Positions 52,895-64,000 of a stretch of DNA of 64,000 nucleotides are shown piece after piece. Every line of letters begins with the position of its first letter. Positions within the stretch are counted from its first letter, which is position 1. Both the position numbers and the translations under genes were made by a program. The notes beneath the pieces are model-generated. The model was not told the DNA's origin and made no database searches. It worked only from the letters and a program-made list of their open reading frames with translations. The stretch comes from Cucumis sativus (Eukaryota; Streptophyta; Magnoliopsida; Cucurbitales; Cucurbitaceae): positions 30,135,498 to 30,199,497 of the forward strand of contig NC_026660.2 in the NCBI RefSeq assembly GCF_000004075.3, written 5' to 3'.

Positions 52895-53076
52895 TTAGGG
52901 TTTCGTCCATTTCTTCATTTTTCCCTCTGTTGTTGCCAAAGCTCCGATCATGCTTTGGCCTTCCGTTTCTGAATCAGATCCATCGCTTTGTGCTCAAGCT
53001 TTTGTTCTTTCACTTTCATTTTCTCTGATCTGAACGGTTTCCGTTGTTTCTTCAGTTCCGTACTTCACTCTTAACA

Positions 53077-54300
53077 ATGTCCTGTTCATATCTACGTCCC
53101 GATCCCCCCGCCAGAATATTCTCCATACAAGACGGGGTTTTTGCCCAGACCTACAGCCGTTGTAACTACTCTGATGATCATTTTGATCGTCTTCCTGATT
53201 CTCTTCTTCTGCTGATTTTCAATAGGATCGGCGATGTTAAGGCTCTTGGACGTTGCTGTGCTGTTTCTCGAAGATTTCACTCGATTGTCTCTCAGGTTGA
53301 TAACGTTGTTGTACGAGTTGATTGTGTGATTTCTGATGATGATTTCTCTTCAGCTTCTTCGTCTTCTGATAAATCCCGAAGTGGTTTCTCTAATCTGTTT
53401 CGTATGGTTCTTGGAGGCATTGTTAAGCCGCTTCAAGCGTTAGGTCAGTTTTTGGGTCCGAAAAGGGTGACTTCTTCTGGCTTGGGTTCGGCTTCGTCTT
53501 CTTTATCGACTTCTTCGCTTGCGGTTGGGAGGGAAGAAGATGGGGAAAGTGGTCAAAGTGGTGTGACTCATCACTCGCCGACGCAAGTTCTAAAGAATTT
53601 TAACGAGATTCGGTTCCTTCGGATCGAGCTTCCTAGTGGTGAACTGGGTATTGACGATGGGATATTGTTGAAGTGGCGAGCTGATTTTGGATCAACTTTG
53701 GATAACTGTGTGATCCTAGGTGCTGCGTCGGTGATTCACGTTGGATCCTTTAATAAGCACGTTCAAGAGAATGGAACTGATGGGTTTTGCTCTGGAAATG
53801 GCCCAGCGGCTGACGACAGCGGGAGCATTCCCGAATCGTTTTACACTAATGGGGGACTAAAATTGAGAGTAGTTTGGACGATTAGCTCGCTAATCGCGGC
53901 CTCGGCAAGACATTACCTACTGCAGCCGATAATTGCAGAGCATAAAACTCTGGATAACTTAGTTCTAACGGATGCAGATGGACAGGGGATGTTGTGTATG
54001 AACAAGGATCAACTTGAGGAGTTGAGAGTGAAGCCCTTGTCAGCTTCAACTGCGTCAAAGAGAACGCTTGTTCCAGCTCTGAATATGAGGCTTTGGTATG
54101 CGCCTCACCTGGAATTACCTGGTGGGATTGTTCTGAAAGGGGCAACTCTTGTTGCAATTCGTCCAAGCGAGCAGTCAATGACAAAGAAAGAAGTTTCTGA
54201 TGGGTCATGGCTTTCAAACGCTTTCGAGGAACCTTACGGAACCGCAGCAAAGATACTGGTGAAGAGGAGAACTTACTGTCTTGAGATGAATTCTTTCTGA
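53077..54300 (+). CDS. F-box protein (At1g30200/At4g18380 type)
   Basis: Single-exon gene of 407 residues. The first in-frame ATG is at 53077; the reading frame is open upstream but has no ATG. Residues about 36-75 form the F-box (HFDRLPDSLLLLIFNRIGD, then LGRCCAVSRRFHSIV), which binds SKP1 in an SCF ubiquitin ligase. Right after it come NVVVRVDCVISDDD and a Ser-rich stretch, both characteristic of this small plant subfamily, then a conserved region with VKPLQALGQFLGP, FNEIRFLRIELPSGELG, LKWRADFGSTLDNCVILGA, WTISSLIAASARHYLLQPI and LVLTDADGQG. No Kelch or LRR repeats are seen. Its relatives AUF1/AUF2 affect auxin transport and cytokinin response, but the substrates of this branch are not established. 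It lies near the TCP gene, as in Arabidopsis. Confidence 0.94.
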   Translation: MSCSYLRPDPPARIFSIQDGVFAQTYSRCNYSDDHFDRLPDSLLLLIFNRIGDVKALGRCCAVSRRFHSIVSQVDNVVVRVDCVISDDDFSSASSSSDKSRSGFSNLFRMVLGGIVKPLQALGQFLGPKRVTSSGLGSASSSLSTSSLAVGREEDGESGQSGVTHHSPTQVLKNFNEIRFLRIELPSGELGIDDGILLKWRADFGSTLDNCVILGAASVIHVGSFNKHVQENGTDGFCSGNGPAADDSGSIPESFYTNGGLKLRVVWTISSLIAASARHYLLQPIIAEHKTLDNLVLTDADGQGMLCMNKDQLEELRVKPLSASTASKRTLVPALNMRLWYAPHLELPGGIVLKGATLVAIRPSEQSMTKKEVSDGSWLSNAFEEPYGTAAKILVKRRTYCLEMNSF

Positions 54301-57300
54301 TAACTTCAATTGGATCTGAGGTAATCCTCTTTCCGGTTGCAAATGTCTCATCCCCAAATTAATTCAAATTTAAATATTGTTGTTAATCATATAGGGTTTG
54401 TTAAGGATGTCTGGTAATGGGGTATCTATCAGTTCTCTGGTTAACCACTCTATGTTTGTATTGGCGATTAAATATGTTCTATGATTCTCTGATATTTAAA
54501 TATCATGCGGTCATGCTTGGAATTTTTTAATAAACTGTAGTGTAATTCATAGGGAGACATGTTTTCTTACGATCTGTATATTGACTCGGGAAAGTTGTTA
54601 GTTGTAGATGCAATTCTACAACTTGAGAATGTCTAATATAATCCATTCCAAGTATGAAGTCGTCTTCCAATGATTTTTATGATCCATTTGCTCTTGTTAT
54701 CCATGGGTTTCGTCATTAGTATTTGAACAAAAAGTTCTTGTTCCGAGTTTGGGAGGACTAGAAATGCTCATCTATACAGGACAGTCATTGTTAAATGTTG
54801 GTTCAGCAATTCGTAATGGCTTATTTTGCAATATTACTTTCTGGTTTCTTCATAAATTTTGCTTCTTTTTTTATTTTTCTTAGTGGGTTCTTCTCGTTCA
54901 CTTGTTTACCATTTACATTCTTGTGGCCAATCAGCACGGAATGGTGGAAACCAGATAGAGGGAAGATTGACTCTGGCGGAAATACCTTGTTTCATGCATC
55001 ACCGGTCTTCCATGTATTATGAGGTGAAAGTCTAATCACAATCAAATTGCAGCATCCTCAGATATCCATGGTTGATTTTAGATTGAGGAACGGGTGACTT
55101 CTGCTTAAACAATTGAGATAATTGAAATTCTTCCTCTACTTGGCTTTTGTTTGATAATACTACTTGCGAAAGTGCAAAAAATACAAATAGAGAGATGTTG
55201 TTGTAAAAGCCCTGTTGTAGTGTTTTGTTTCTTATATGTGAATATGATCTAGTTTTATCAAGTAATTGCATCCTAATGAATTGATTGCACTACTTAATGT
55301 TATGGATATTGAATGCATATTTGACACTTTTAATTCGTTTAAGTAGTTTGGTTAGGAGGAAAAAATGATCGGATCTTCAACAAAAGTGCAAAATCAACAA
55401 AAGAATCCTTTCATTCATCTATCTTTAATGCATTTTATGTTGGTGTAAACAATTGTTGCTCTTCAAAGTTCATAATTGGAACCTGATTTTGTAGTCCCAT
55501 TTTATGTTGATTGTTCCTTTCCTTATTGAAGCCCGTTAGTGAATTAACCTTAGAGCTTCGGTTAACTTCCAAATGTTGTCCGTAGTAATCTAAAAGAGGA
55601 TATGCACAATCGAATTATGATTGTAACAACTTGAATTTAGTCAAAAGTACACACTGCTTCCAGGTTTCTATTTCATTTTAATTTGGTGATTCATAGAAAC
55701 TATGGCTTTGGGACGTTCATGTGATAAAACCTAAGAGAATGGATTCCAATTTAAATTGAATTCCAATGTGAAACCGAACTTTCATTGAATTTTAAATGAA
55801 CGAATGCACCATGAAAATGGTGTCATCTACCAGAAGTGGTTTCATTAGTACCAAGAGTTCCAACTTTTAGATGCAATAATACGGATGGATAACAAGTTTG
55901 GACGTTGGGATATCAACAAAAACAGTCTTGAACCTTGAAAAGGTTCCAGGGAGTGGCAATGAAAAAGTTTTGTCCACTACACGTTTATTTATGATTTATT
56001 TGAGGGTCAGAGTGACTTAATCCTTGTAAATTATGGAGCAAAAGAAAGGTTCAGATGTTGACGAATAAAATAATTCAACACACATGAAAATGAATGTTCA
56101 TATTATTGAGTATTTGAAAGGGAGGTTTTGGGGACAGGAGATTATAATGTCTCCCATTTTCATTGCCAGATATATTGTTTGTTGGACCATTGTAAAGCCA
56201 AACATGCGAAATGATTAAAGCTTAATAATCCATCATTACTGGGATTGATAGCAATTAGCTGGTTGGGATTTTGCTTCTTAACTGTTAATCACATGGAAAT
56301 CTCTCGATTTCTGTTTGATGAAAATCATTGTTAATGATGCTTATTACTATATTTTAAACCCTTTTTTGCATGCAAAAGACAGATGAATATTTTGGGCGAT
56401 TTCCTTTAGCAATAAATGATATCGATGACTTCATTAAAAGCTACCAATAATTATCACTCAAATTTAAAATTACTTGAGAGTGTAGAGTCAAATGTGTTAG
56501 TTATGTGTTATAATTATAAAGAACTGCTCATTAAATTGTTTGTAACTGAAACATTATTGTTATTATTTTGTCAAAATCATGAAACCCAAGTGGAGCTTCA
56601 ATCAAAATGAAAGTTATAAATAACCATTCCAAAATCAGTAAACTAAAAAGTCTGTGTTAATCAATTTCACCTCTGATTTCTTTACTTTATTAAAAGTTTT
56701 ATGTTTCACTTTCAATTTTTAAACATAATTTTAAAAACAAGTTTTTTGTTTAAAAAACAAAAATGTAAATTAGTTAGCAAATATACATCTTTTTTAAAAC
56801 TAATTTTAATAAAACAAAAGGATTACCAAAACATACTTTTTTTTATTTTTTACTTTTTACTGAAAAAATGAGAATGAGAGTAAAGAAATTAGGAAGAAAG
56901 AAAATGTAGAAGTTTTAAAGAGCATGTGTTTTAAGAGAAATAGTTACCAACCCACATAGTTTATCTTGTGAAATCAGGAAATTTCCAGAAAAGAAAAGGA
57001 AAAGTTAAGAGTTTTTTTCTTTTTCTTTTAGTTGGGATTTTTATTGAATAAGAAACCAATACAAAACAGCTCCACAAATGGAGGGGAAAAACTGCAAGTG
57101 CTCAAAACATTGCACACAACAGCTATCAAAACAAAGGGCAATCAAAAGATTTAAACACAAAATGTGAAACAATAAGAAAAATAACAATCAAAATCTGGAA
57201 AAGAATTCAGCAGACATAAAATACTTATGCTTAAAAATTCAAACCTCTCCTGTGCAGTAACCAAATAACTGAACCAACATATTTGAACAGTACCTGCCTC

Positions 57301-60300
57301 AGCTTCTAGTCTTCCCTTCTTTCCCTTTTATATTCCTATGATTCAAACATTATTTGTGCTATGGTTAGATTCATTGGAAATACGAAAGCTTGTAACATGC
57401 AATCAAAGAGATAGATCTAGCAGCTCAAGTAGTCTCTAAAATGCAAGTTTCTAATAAGTAGATTCCACCACATGTGTAAGTAACCATTTCAAGGAAACGT
57501 AACTATTATTGCACCTACCCAAATTATTGAAATGGAGCACTACGAAAATCAATGGACTCAGTTCTGGAATTCTAGCGCAAAGCATAGTATATCTGTTCTG
57601 TAATCCCGCCTGGTCAATTGATTTAAGCGGGCATTTGATCTTAGTGAATAACATGAATCAAGTTAAAGGAGTTGGGTAAATGGAACACTATTCTTACTGA
57701 AGCCATTCTTGAAGAGCTTACGGATGTGGGAGAAATTAGAACAATCTTGGGGTTATGAGCAAATTCAATAGACTAGAATGTCACCACAAATAACTCTATA
57801 TTTGCAAAATAAGCTTGATCCCACAAGCTTAACATCTTTTGCAGCTACATATGGTTAGGCATTGAGGTTTTTGTAAGGAATGTGATCTCGCCGTGTTCTA
57901 ACTTCTAAGAGCGATGTTTGTAGTGAAGTTCAGAGTGAGATTTGGTGATTGATTCTCTGACAGTTATAGGCCTATTATCATCACAGCTCGTCCTTGTTAG
58001 AAAATCTAGGACAAGATGTGAAAAGTCGTATACAAGAACATGTGTTTGGATAATAGATGATCAAAGATTTCTAAAAGAAATTAAGAATATAAAAATCAAA
58101 ACAGAATAAGGCTCCTAGTAAGCATTCAGAACGTATATTTTGAAGCGGAACAAGGTTGTCTAGGATACAAAGATCAAAATGCAAAGATACAAAGTGAAGA
58201 ACACGTATTCAATATGGGTCACCTTTATTGATACACCAAAATAACTCTATTCAGATCCCATAGCAAGGCTAACTTGCAAACCCTTGTATATATTATATAA
58301 GAACACAGAACAAAGCAAAACAATCTTCCACAATCAACTTTTAAGGGAATTTGTTTCAAAAAAGCATTTAAGCTATTCAAATGGCATCCTATACTCCACG
58401 TGGATGGCATCTAGAAAGCACAAACCAGCTCTCCAAGCCTACTCCACAATCAACCCACAAGAAGCATTGGTGCTATTACATCCTAAGCTTAGTTAGCCAC
58501 CCTCCATCTATGCAACATTGTTATCTTCATAATAATCCGATATCATCTACTTTGAGCTCCATAACTAAGCTTTTGAAACTACCTAAAAAATTTCGAACTA
58601 ATAAAGAAAATTGCCTATACGTATGAACCATTGATGATGAGGGGAGAGAAATTTCTAATGTGGTTTCCGCTGTAAAGACGACCACCATCCTACCTGCAGA
58701 ATCATGGACTTGGGCTGTCACATTACCTACTCACGTATAGCTTCCTCTCTAATCATATAGTTGAACCATTGTGGTTTCAACTATAAAGTCATGGACAATA
58801 TCACATTTTTTAACCTATTTAATAATTCGAGTATTACAAATATTTTGATGCAATTCCTCGTGCGCTTTTCTAAAAAAAAAGTGTTACAAATATTTTTCTC
58901 CCTCCCATGATTATGGTTTTCTTTTCCCCATTATCCTTCAAAAAAATTTCCTTTTTAATGAACAGAATCCTTCATAATTAATTAAAACTTCAATAATTTT
59001 ATCTTGGGAAACCCATGATTAGTGATCAACACTAGTTTGAACTCGTTTAGCCTATGTTAAGAAATAGTGCAATTAACCTATGTAGTTCTACAACTTGAAT
59101 TCTAAAGGACCAACCAAACGGCCTTTCCTACGTCGGCGTACAGGCCTACTCAAGCATCCAAGGAGTGTTCATTAAAAGTACAAGAAAATAATAATTTGAT
59201 CGATTTATTAATTCTTTTCTAAAAAATAAAATATAACTAGAAAAAAAGTTATGAAAAGTATTTTGAATCCAAGGATATATTAGTAAGAACCCAAACTTTT
59301 TTTTCTAGCTCACAAAAACGGCGGGTTAAATGTACTGGCCACTCCAGTTGGACATAATTTAAAATTTGTTTTGAAATAAAATTGTAATATCTTGGGCCGT
59401 CAAAGTGACATTTTAAAACTGATAGATCATTTTTGTAATATCTTGGGCCGTCAAAGTGACATTTTAAAACTGATAGATCAATTAGAAAAATCTCAATGTG
59501 ATAGATCTTTTGATTCATCGTATAGATGAGTAGATATTCATGGTTAAATCATATTTAGAATCACAGCTCAAATGGTGAATTTTAAGAAATCAAAATTTAT
59601 TATAAAATGGTCAATAGAATATTAGTGGTAAAGATTTTATAAAAATTACGTTAAGATTAACAACTACAAAGTCAAAATCAAAATTTTAAAATTCAAAACA
59701 AGATAAACATGGCATATCTAGGTAAATAGGTCAAAATCTGTTATTTCCTACTCTCATATGTAGTCCAAAATTTGACAATAACCTAACCTAGCAGCATGGA
59801 GTCTTGTTTTAATGTGAGGGAAAGAAAAGGCTCTACGATCTCAATCCACTAAAAGAAAAACCAAACTAATTAGTGTGCAGAAATAACAACGCTATCAAAT
59901 TAAAGAATTAAGTGATATTATGTTTTTGCTTATTTAATTAATTGGAGTCCTCAATTTGGCTAATATTCAAACGGGGGAACTTATCTAGTTTAAAGAAGAA
60001 AAAGAAGATGATTGAACTAGAAAGGAAGCTTGTCGGCGAATAAGATAGTTCAATTAATCAAAGACATCAAGAATCTCCTAGGGGTTTGAGGTATAGAAAT
60101 TTCCACCTTACTAAAACATCGCAACACGCAAATAATGAATTGAGAATAAATATTATTTGCCAAAATCAAACCATTAGAAGGAGATATAACAGGTAAATCT
60201 ACTCTAAAGAAGTGAATGCATTTAAGATTTATCAGCTTACACTTACATTTAAAAGTAGCAAAGAGAGAACGAAAAGAAACGCACACGCAGAAACACAAGG

Positions 60301-61113
60301 AACGGTGAACTTTAATTTTAACACTAAACCAGCACCATATCAGAAGAAATTATCCAGACAATATGATAACTATCAAATTATGCATAATGATGTCAGACGA
60401 CCATGAAAAGATGTGATAATCAGGCTTTCAAAGCAAGATCGCATATTAATCAATTAATATAGAGTAAGAGAAGTTTATCAGTTTTTGTTAGATTCTGTTG
60501 TTTTGTAGAAAGCGGCCATTTTCATGGAGCTTCCAGAGTATTTAAGTCAGATTGTCGTAATTCCCAAACTACAAATCAGAAGAAAACATAAGAAAAGAGC
60601 ATTCATTTCCAAAGACAAGACCCATTCTAACCATTAGAAAAGAGACGCTAGCATTCGCTGCGCCCGAGACTATCCTTTTGCCAATTAGAGGGCATTTGGT
60701 TCTTAAAGTATAAAGGCAAAAATCAGCTCCATTTTTGTAAAATTGCGGTATTTCCTCTAACTGAGTTACACATGGCACGGCGAAGAGAAAGCCTAGCCCG
60801 TAGCCAGTGAGAAGGGGACGCAAAAAGAGGAAAGAAGCAACCTAGGTAACAGTCAACCGTACCCACTTCACGGCAATCGAAAAATTATTGGGTTTCTTTT
60901 TTTTTTGAGACCATAACCAAACTTTAGCCCAATACCCAACTTTTTTTTAAGTCTACGAAGAAAGCAAACGGCCAATGCTAGAAACTGGTGAGAGTGATCA
61001 AAACATTTGAAAACACAGATTAAAAATAATTGTACGAAAAATTAACAGCGTTTTTAAGTTTTGAAGCTTACCAGGAAGAAGATAGGCCGAGAGGAATATG
61101 CTGTACAAAAAAT
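54301..61113. other. Intergenic region between F-box and TCP genes
   Basis: The first kilobase or so is F-box 3' flank; a frame at 54795-55022 is hydrophobic and lacks any known domain. Past 55 kb the DNA is AT-rich. Around 58080-58500 the minus strand has an LTR-like look (AT-rich core near 58290, ATAAAGG signals), but no paired LTR or coding remnant is seen. A 51-base tandem duplication lies at 59382-59482. No gene is supported. Confidence 0.5.
59382..59482. repeat. 51-bp perfect or near-perfect tandem duplication
   Basis: Two copies of a 51-base unit containing GTAATATCTTGGGCCGTCAA and GTGACATTTTAAAACTGATA lie head to tail. They are almost identical, so the event is recent. The unit shows up as a repeated peptide in a minus-strand frame, which is not a gene. 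Confidence 0.9.
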
Positions 61114-62475
61114 TCAGTCCTTTCCTTTTCCTTTCTGTTCCGACTGCCGGTTCCCGCCTCCATAGCAAAGTTGCAAACGGCCGTCAAATGCAGGCGAAAA
61201 CTGATAGTGGTTATGATTTTCCAGTTGTGGAGCAGCCGAGGTTGCCGCTCCGAAGAGGAAAGGTAAATTAGATCCGTCGACAGGAGAAAACCTCTGGAGA
61301 TGAGGCAAGAGAGATGAATTGGACTGAAGGGTCCCCCTATAATAACCCGGAAGGTTGGAAGAGATGGTGAAATTGAGGCTGTAGTCGTTGCCACCCCCCG
61401 GTTGAGTTGTGGCCACGGGAACTATATTGCCATCGTGAACAAATGAGAACTGATGAAGCTGCTCCGCGTTACTGTCTCCAGTTGAGACGCTACTAAATAA
61501 AGGAGTGCTTGACATTGTTTGTGGCAAAGAAGTACCCAGATTCATTTGGTCAGAAAAGCCCGAAGAATGGTGAGTTCTGGAAGTGGATGGCTCAAGAATT
61601 CCCGAGCTGAAGTAATCCATTGCAACAGTCGACGACTGCCACTGCCTTTCTGCCGCCACGCCGGCATCCCGATGAGCTGAAACGGATGCAGCACCGCCAG
61701 CAAGTAGCTCGGTGAAAGATGAGTTTCGGGTCATGGAACTGAGATTATGATCGGTAATGCGAGAAGAGTCTTGCTCTTTTTCCTTTTCCTTTTGTGCTCT
61801 CTCCTTGGCCCTTTCACGAGCTTTGAGGCGGTTCACGCGAACCTCAGATCGCGAAAGAGACAAACCTGAACCCTTGCTGGTTTCAGAGTTACTACTGCAA
61901 GCAGATTTGGACAAAGAAACATGTAATTGGCTTTGCTTCTGCTCGACTGAGTCTAACGGGCCGGGTCGATCAGTGACACTAATCTTTTCGCCACTCAGCT
62001 GTTTCGGAGTTTCTGGAAAAGAAGCATTCAAAGAAGGCAGCTCTTTTATTGCATCTGCGGCCGCTTTGATAAGCCACTCGACCGCCTTGCTTGGTTGCTC
62101 AAAACCCAACCGATCTTGAAGATCGTAGAACTGAATCGCCGTCGCTACAGATAACCGAACCCTACGGTCTCTTAATCCCTTTGAAGTCCACACCTTGCTA
62201 TGCCTGTCCTTCCCGCCGGAAGCTCGAGAAACCCTAATAATCCGGGAGTGGTGCCACCCCCGAAGCCGATTAGTTTCATCATCAGCTCCTCCAAGACCTC
62301 CACCGCCAACTCCCGCCGTGATGCCCCCATCCCTTTTCGATTCTTTGTCTTTTTCATCCCCCGTGTGAATGTTCTCAACCCCTTTTAACCCTATCTCGTT
62401 GGAGTCACTACTTCTGCCATTTGCTAACCTTGGAAACTTACGCGGTTGTTCTTGAATATTATCCACCACCTCCAT
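61114..62475 (-). CDS. TCP2: CIN-type class II TCP transcription factor (TCP2/TCP24-like)
   Basis: Uninterrupted minus-strand frame of 453 residues starting at the first ATG (62475). The TCP domain spans about 88-146: basic part [19 protein letters not shown], then helix-loop-helix [19 protein letters not shown] and [12 protein letters not shown]. The Arg-rich R domain is at about 209-234 ([19 protein letters not shown]), which among CIN TCPs marks the TCP2/TCP24 branch. The C-terminus has [26 protein letters not shown] and a KGKGKD end similar to Arabidopsis TCP2. CIN TCPs slow cell division and promote differentiation in leaf margins and petals. The RGTLQSN stretch is encoded by a miR319 target site. 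The symbol names the closest subfamily; TCP24 is equally possible. Confidence 0.95.
   Translation of the reverse strand: MEVVDNIQEQPRKFPRLANGRSSDSNEIGLKGVENIHTGDEKDKESKRDGGITAGVGGGGLGGADDETNRLRGWHHSRIIRVSRASGGKDRHSKVWTSKGLRDRRVRLSVATAIQFYDLQDRLGFEQPSKAVEWLIKAAADAIKELPSLNASFPETPKQLSGEKISVTDRPGPLDSVEQKQSQLHVSLSKSACSSNSETSKGSGLSLSRSEVRVNRLKARERAKERAQKEKEKEQDSSRITDHNLSSMTRNSSFTELLAGGAASVSAHRDAGVAAERQWQSSTVAMDYFSSGILEPSTSRTHHSSGFSDQMNLGTSLPQTMSSTPLFSSVSTGDSNAEQLHQFSFVHDGNIVPVATTQPGGGNDYSLNFTISSNLPGYYRGTLQSNSSLLPHLQRFSPVDGSNLPFLFGAATSAAPQLENHNHYQFSPAFDGRLQLCYGGGNRQSEQKGKGKD
61319..61338 (-). promoter_or_regulatory. miR319 target site in the TCP mRNA
   Basis: The plus strand reads TTGGACTGAAGGGTCCCCC here, matching the first 13 bases of miR319 (TTGGACTGAAGGG) exactly and most of the rest. 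The minus-strand mRNA thus carries GGGACCCTTCAGTCCAA within codons for RGTLQSN. In Arabidopsis TCP2, 3, 4, 10 and 24 are cut at this site by miR319, which confines them to differentiating tissue. Confidence 0.92.
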
Positions 62476-64000
62476 AACACTTTCATTCCTTAAGTACGCA
62501 AAACAAAGATCCGTAAATGAAGACCCCGTTTGACCTTTGGCAGATGCTTTATATCCCTAATTTTTTCCCTCTCTACGATGAGAAAGAAAGAAGGGTGCAG
62601 GTTATTCTAGAGAGAGAGATAAGAAGCACAGATGTTGAAGTGCAGCAGGTGTGGTGGTTGTGTTCTGTACATATTGATGACGATTATTCAGAGCGTAGTA
62701 CTTTACTTTGTGCTGTCTGTTCAGTCATTAAAAGGTTTCTTTTACCCTTCGATATATCACAATCTTTAGTCAGCAGAGGGGCAGCTCTTTCGTTCGAAAC
62801 TTTCAGAAATTGTATGCTCTCTGAGGTAAAAACCGCTGGTTAACTCAGACGACTCTCAGCCTCGCCTCCTTAAACCTGCAAACCTCGTCTTAAAACCTAC
62901 AATGACAGAGAAGAAAGAGAGTTGACACCCCGTCTCTTTAAGGCGGGTTTTAAAAGAAGATAAGCTTTTACAAATGTGTTGAATATCCATTTTAAAGAAA
63001 AACTCTCAACCATGGAGCCTTATCTACACTGTCTAAAATGGTTGGATCTCACCTCCTTTCTTCGTTTTTTTCTTTGGAAAAACATTTTTGAAAGCAAAAA
63101 GTAGAGAAATAGAGCAAGAACTCACGGATCTAAGCTAACGATACTTCTCTTGAGCAGTATTTAAAGATTCATCACTGGTCGTAAAAATGGCAGACAAATT
63201 AACATCAACACGACAACTCGTGAGAAATATTTTTTAAAAAATAATTAAAAGAAACTAACAAATTCATGTTCCAAATTATCCACACAATCACAAACAAGAA
63301 ACTATTAAATTTATCGAGCTGGAAGACAATGTTGGGTCCGGAGAACGCATTATGCATACATCAATTATTCGGGTGACAGGTGTTCATCGCTGAGAGGCAA
63401 AGAACTAAACCTAGAGAATTTACATAACCTAGATTTTCTTTTTCATTTTTGTTTAACATCCTCAAATCTCTTAGCTACGTCCAAAATCCTTTACAGATCT
63501 GCAATCTCTTAACCCAAAATTAACCACCACCAGCAGAAAATCTTCTTCTTCATGCTCAAAATTCCAGTCAAACAGAAAAATGAAAGCTAAAAACAAATTC
63601 AACAAAGCCATCGACAAAAAAAAATGCACAATCACAAAACAGAAACTAAACCTTCCGAGCTTAAATTAGATTCACATTCATCCAGCAAGATTATCGTTCT
63701 CTGAACAACAAATATACCTCAACAAATATACCTCAACAAAATCCTGCTAGCTAGTAGCTCAATCTCAATCACTAGCATGTAACACAAAAGTTCAAATCCA
63801 CATCAGAAGTTCATACCATTAACTAAAAAACTAAAATCAATAAACTCCAAGTTTAGACGATTCGTTAGTCAATTCTCACCGAAACAGATATAAAGACTGC
63901 AGAATTTCTCAGATAATAGAGAATTGATGCCGATCCTTCTGAAGGAAAACAACCGAATCTACAGTCCGGGAAGAAAATAGTCGAAGCAGAACGGCGGGAA
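62476..64000 (-). promoter_or_regulatory. TCP gene 5' flank with probable leader exon and intron
   Basis: No ORF is supported. On the minus strand a leader-like sequence from the window edge ends near 63880 at a donor-like CGGTGAGAA. Candidate acceptors lie near 62904 (CATTGTAG) and 62885 (TTTGCAG). A 5'-UTR intron of about 1 kb is therefore likely, as in related TCP genes, but the exact exon choice cannot be settled from sequence. The promoter is beyond the window. Confidence 0.45.

Noticed and set aside
54795..55022. 75-codon hydrophobic frame after the F-box gene
   Set aside because: Looks like T-rich 3' flank; no splice link to the F-box gene and no known domain.
58080..58500. Possible minus-strand LTR
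   Set aside because: Composition resembles a plant LTR but no paired copy, TG...CA ends or coding remnant could be found.
61757..62119. 120-codon plus-strand frame inside the TCP gene
   Set aside because: Antisense shadow of the TCP coding sequence, which has the full TCP and R domains on the other strand.
62197..62215. Trp and Leu in the TCP basic region ([12 protein letters not shown]) as unusual residues
   Set aside because: As far as I recall, the TCP2/TCP24 branch tolerates Leu at the Pro position, and some relatives have Trp, so this looks like subgroup variation.

Overview
The window is nuclear chromosomal DNA of a dicot plant. It is AT-rich, its genes are split by GT-AG introns, simple repeats are abundant, and every recognisable protein belongs to a plant family: jasmonate ZIM-domain repressor, peroxisomal glycolate oxidase with a PTS1 end, MAGATAMA3-type helicase, multi-KH RNA-binding protein, plant F-box protein, and a CIN-type TCP factor with a miR319 site. 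The species cannot be fixed from the sequence alone. There is no sign of prokaryotic, organellar or viral genome sequence; the only virus-like material is two decayed Ty1/copia retrotransposon ends.

Layout. 1-4.9 kb: AT-rich intergenic DNA with tandem repeats. 4.9-8.6 kb (+): five-exon DUF1365 protein. 12.3-13.8 kb (+): two-exon JAZ8/TIFY5-type repressor. 14-19.9 kb: AT-rich intergenic DNA. 19.9-22.8 kb (-): glycolate oxidase, ten coding exons plus a 5'-UTR intron. 24.9-26.9 kb: truncated, frameshifted duplicate of the promoter and 5' end of the KH gene. 28.6-38.9 kb (-): SEN1-like helicase (MAA3 type), twenty coding exons, with two copia relics in one intron. 40.3-42.5 kb: the intact copy of the duplicated promoter region, leading into 42.5-47.3 kb (+): five-KH-domain protein. 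53.1-54.3 kb (+): single-exon F-box protein. 61.1-62.5 kb (-): TCP2/TCP24-type transcription factor with a miR319 site. The rest is intergenic, with tandem duplications and possible transposon remains.

The genes act in different processes (jasmonate signalling, photorespiration, RNA/DNA helicase work, RNA binding, ubiquitin ligation, leaf development) and do not form a pathway. What unites them is ancestral order: from memory of the Arabidopsis gene map, six of the seven correspond to two related Arabidopsis segments, near At1g30130-At1g30210 and At4g18360-At4g18390. The most distinctive local structure is the partial duplication of the KH gene's 5' region, with a shared repeat at its breakpoint and again upstream of the intact copy. 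Exon coordinates come from reading splice signals, reading frame and recalled family homology by eye; no search or alignment program was run.
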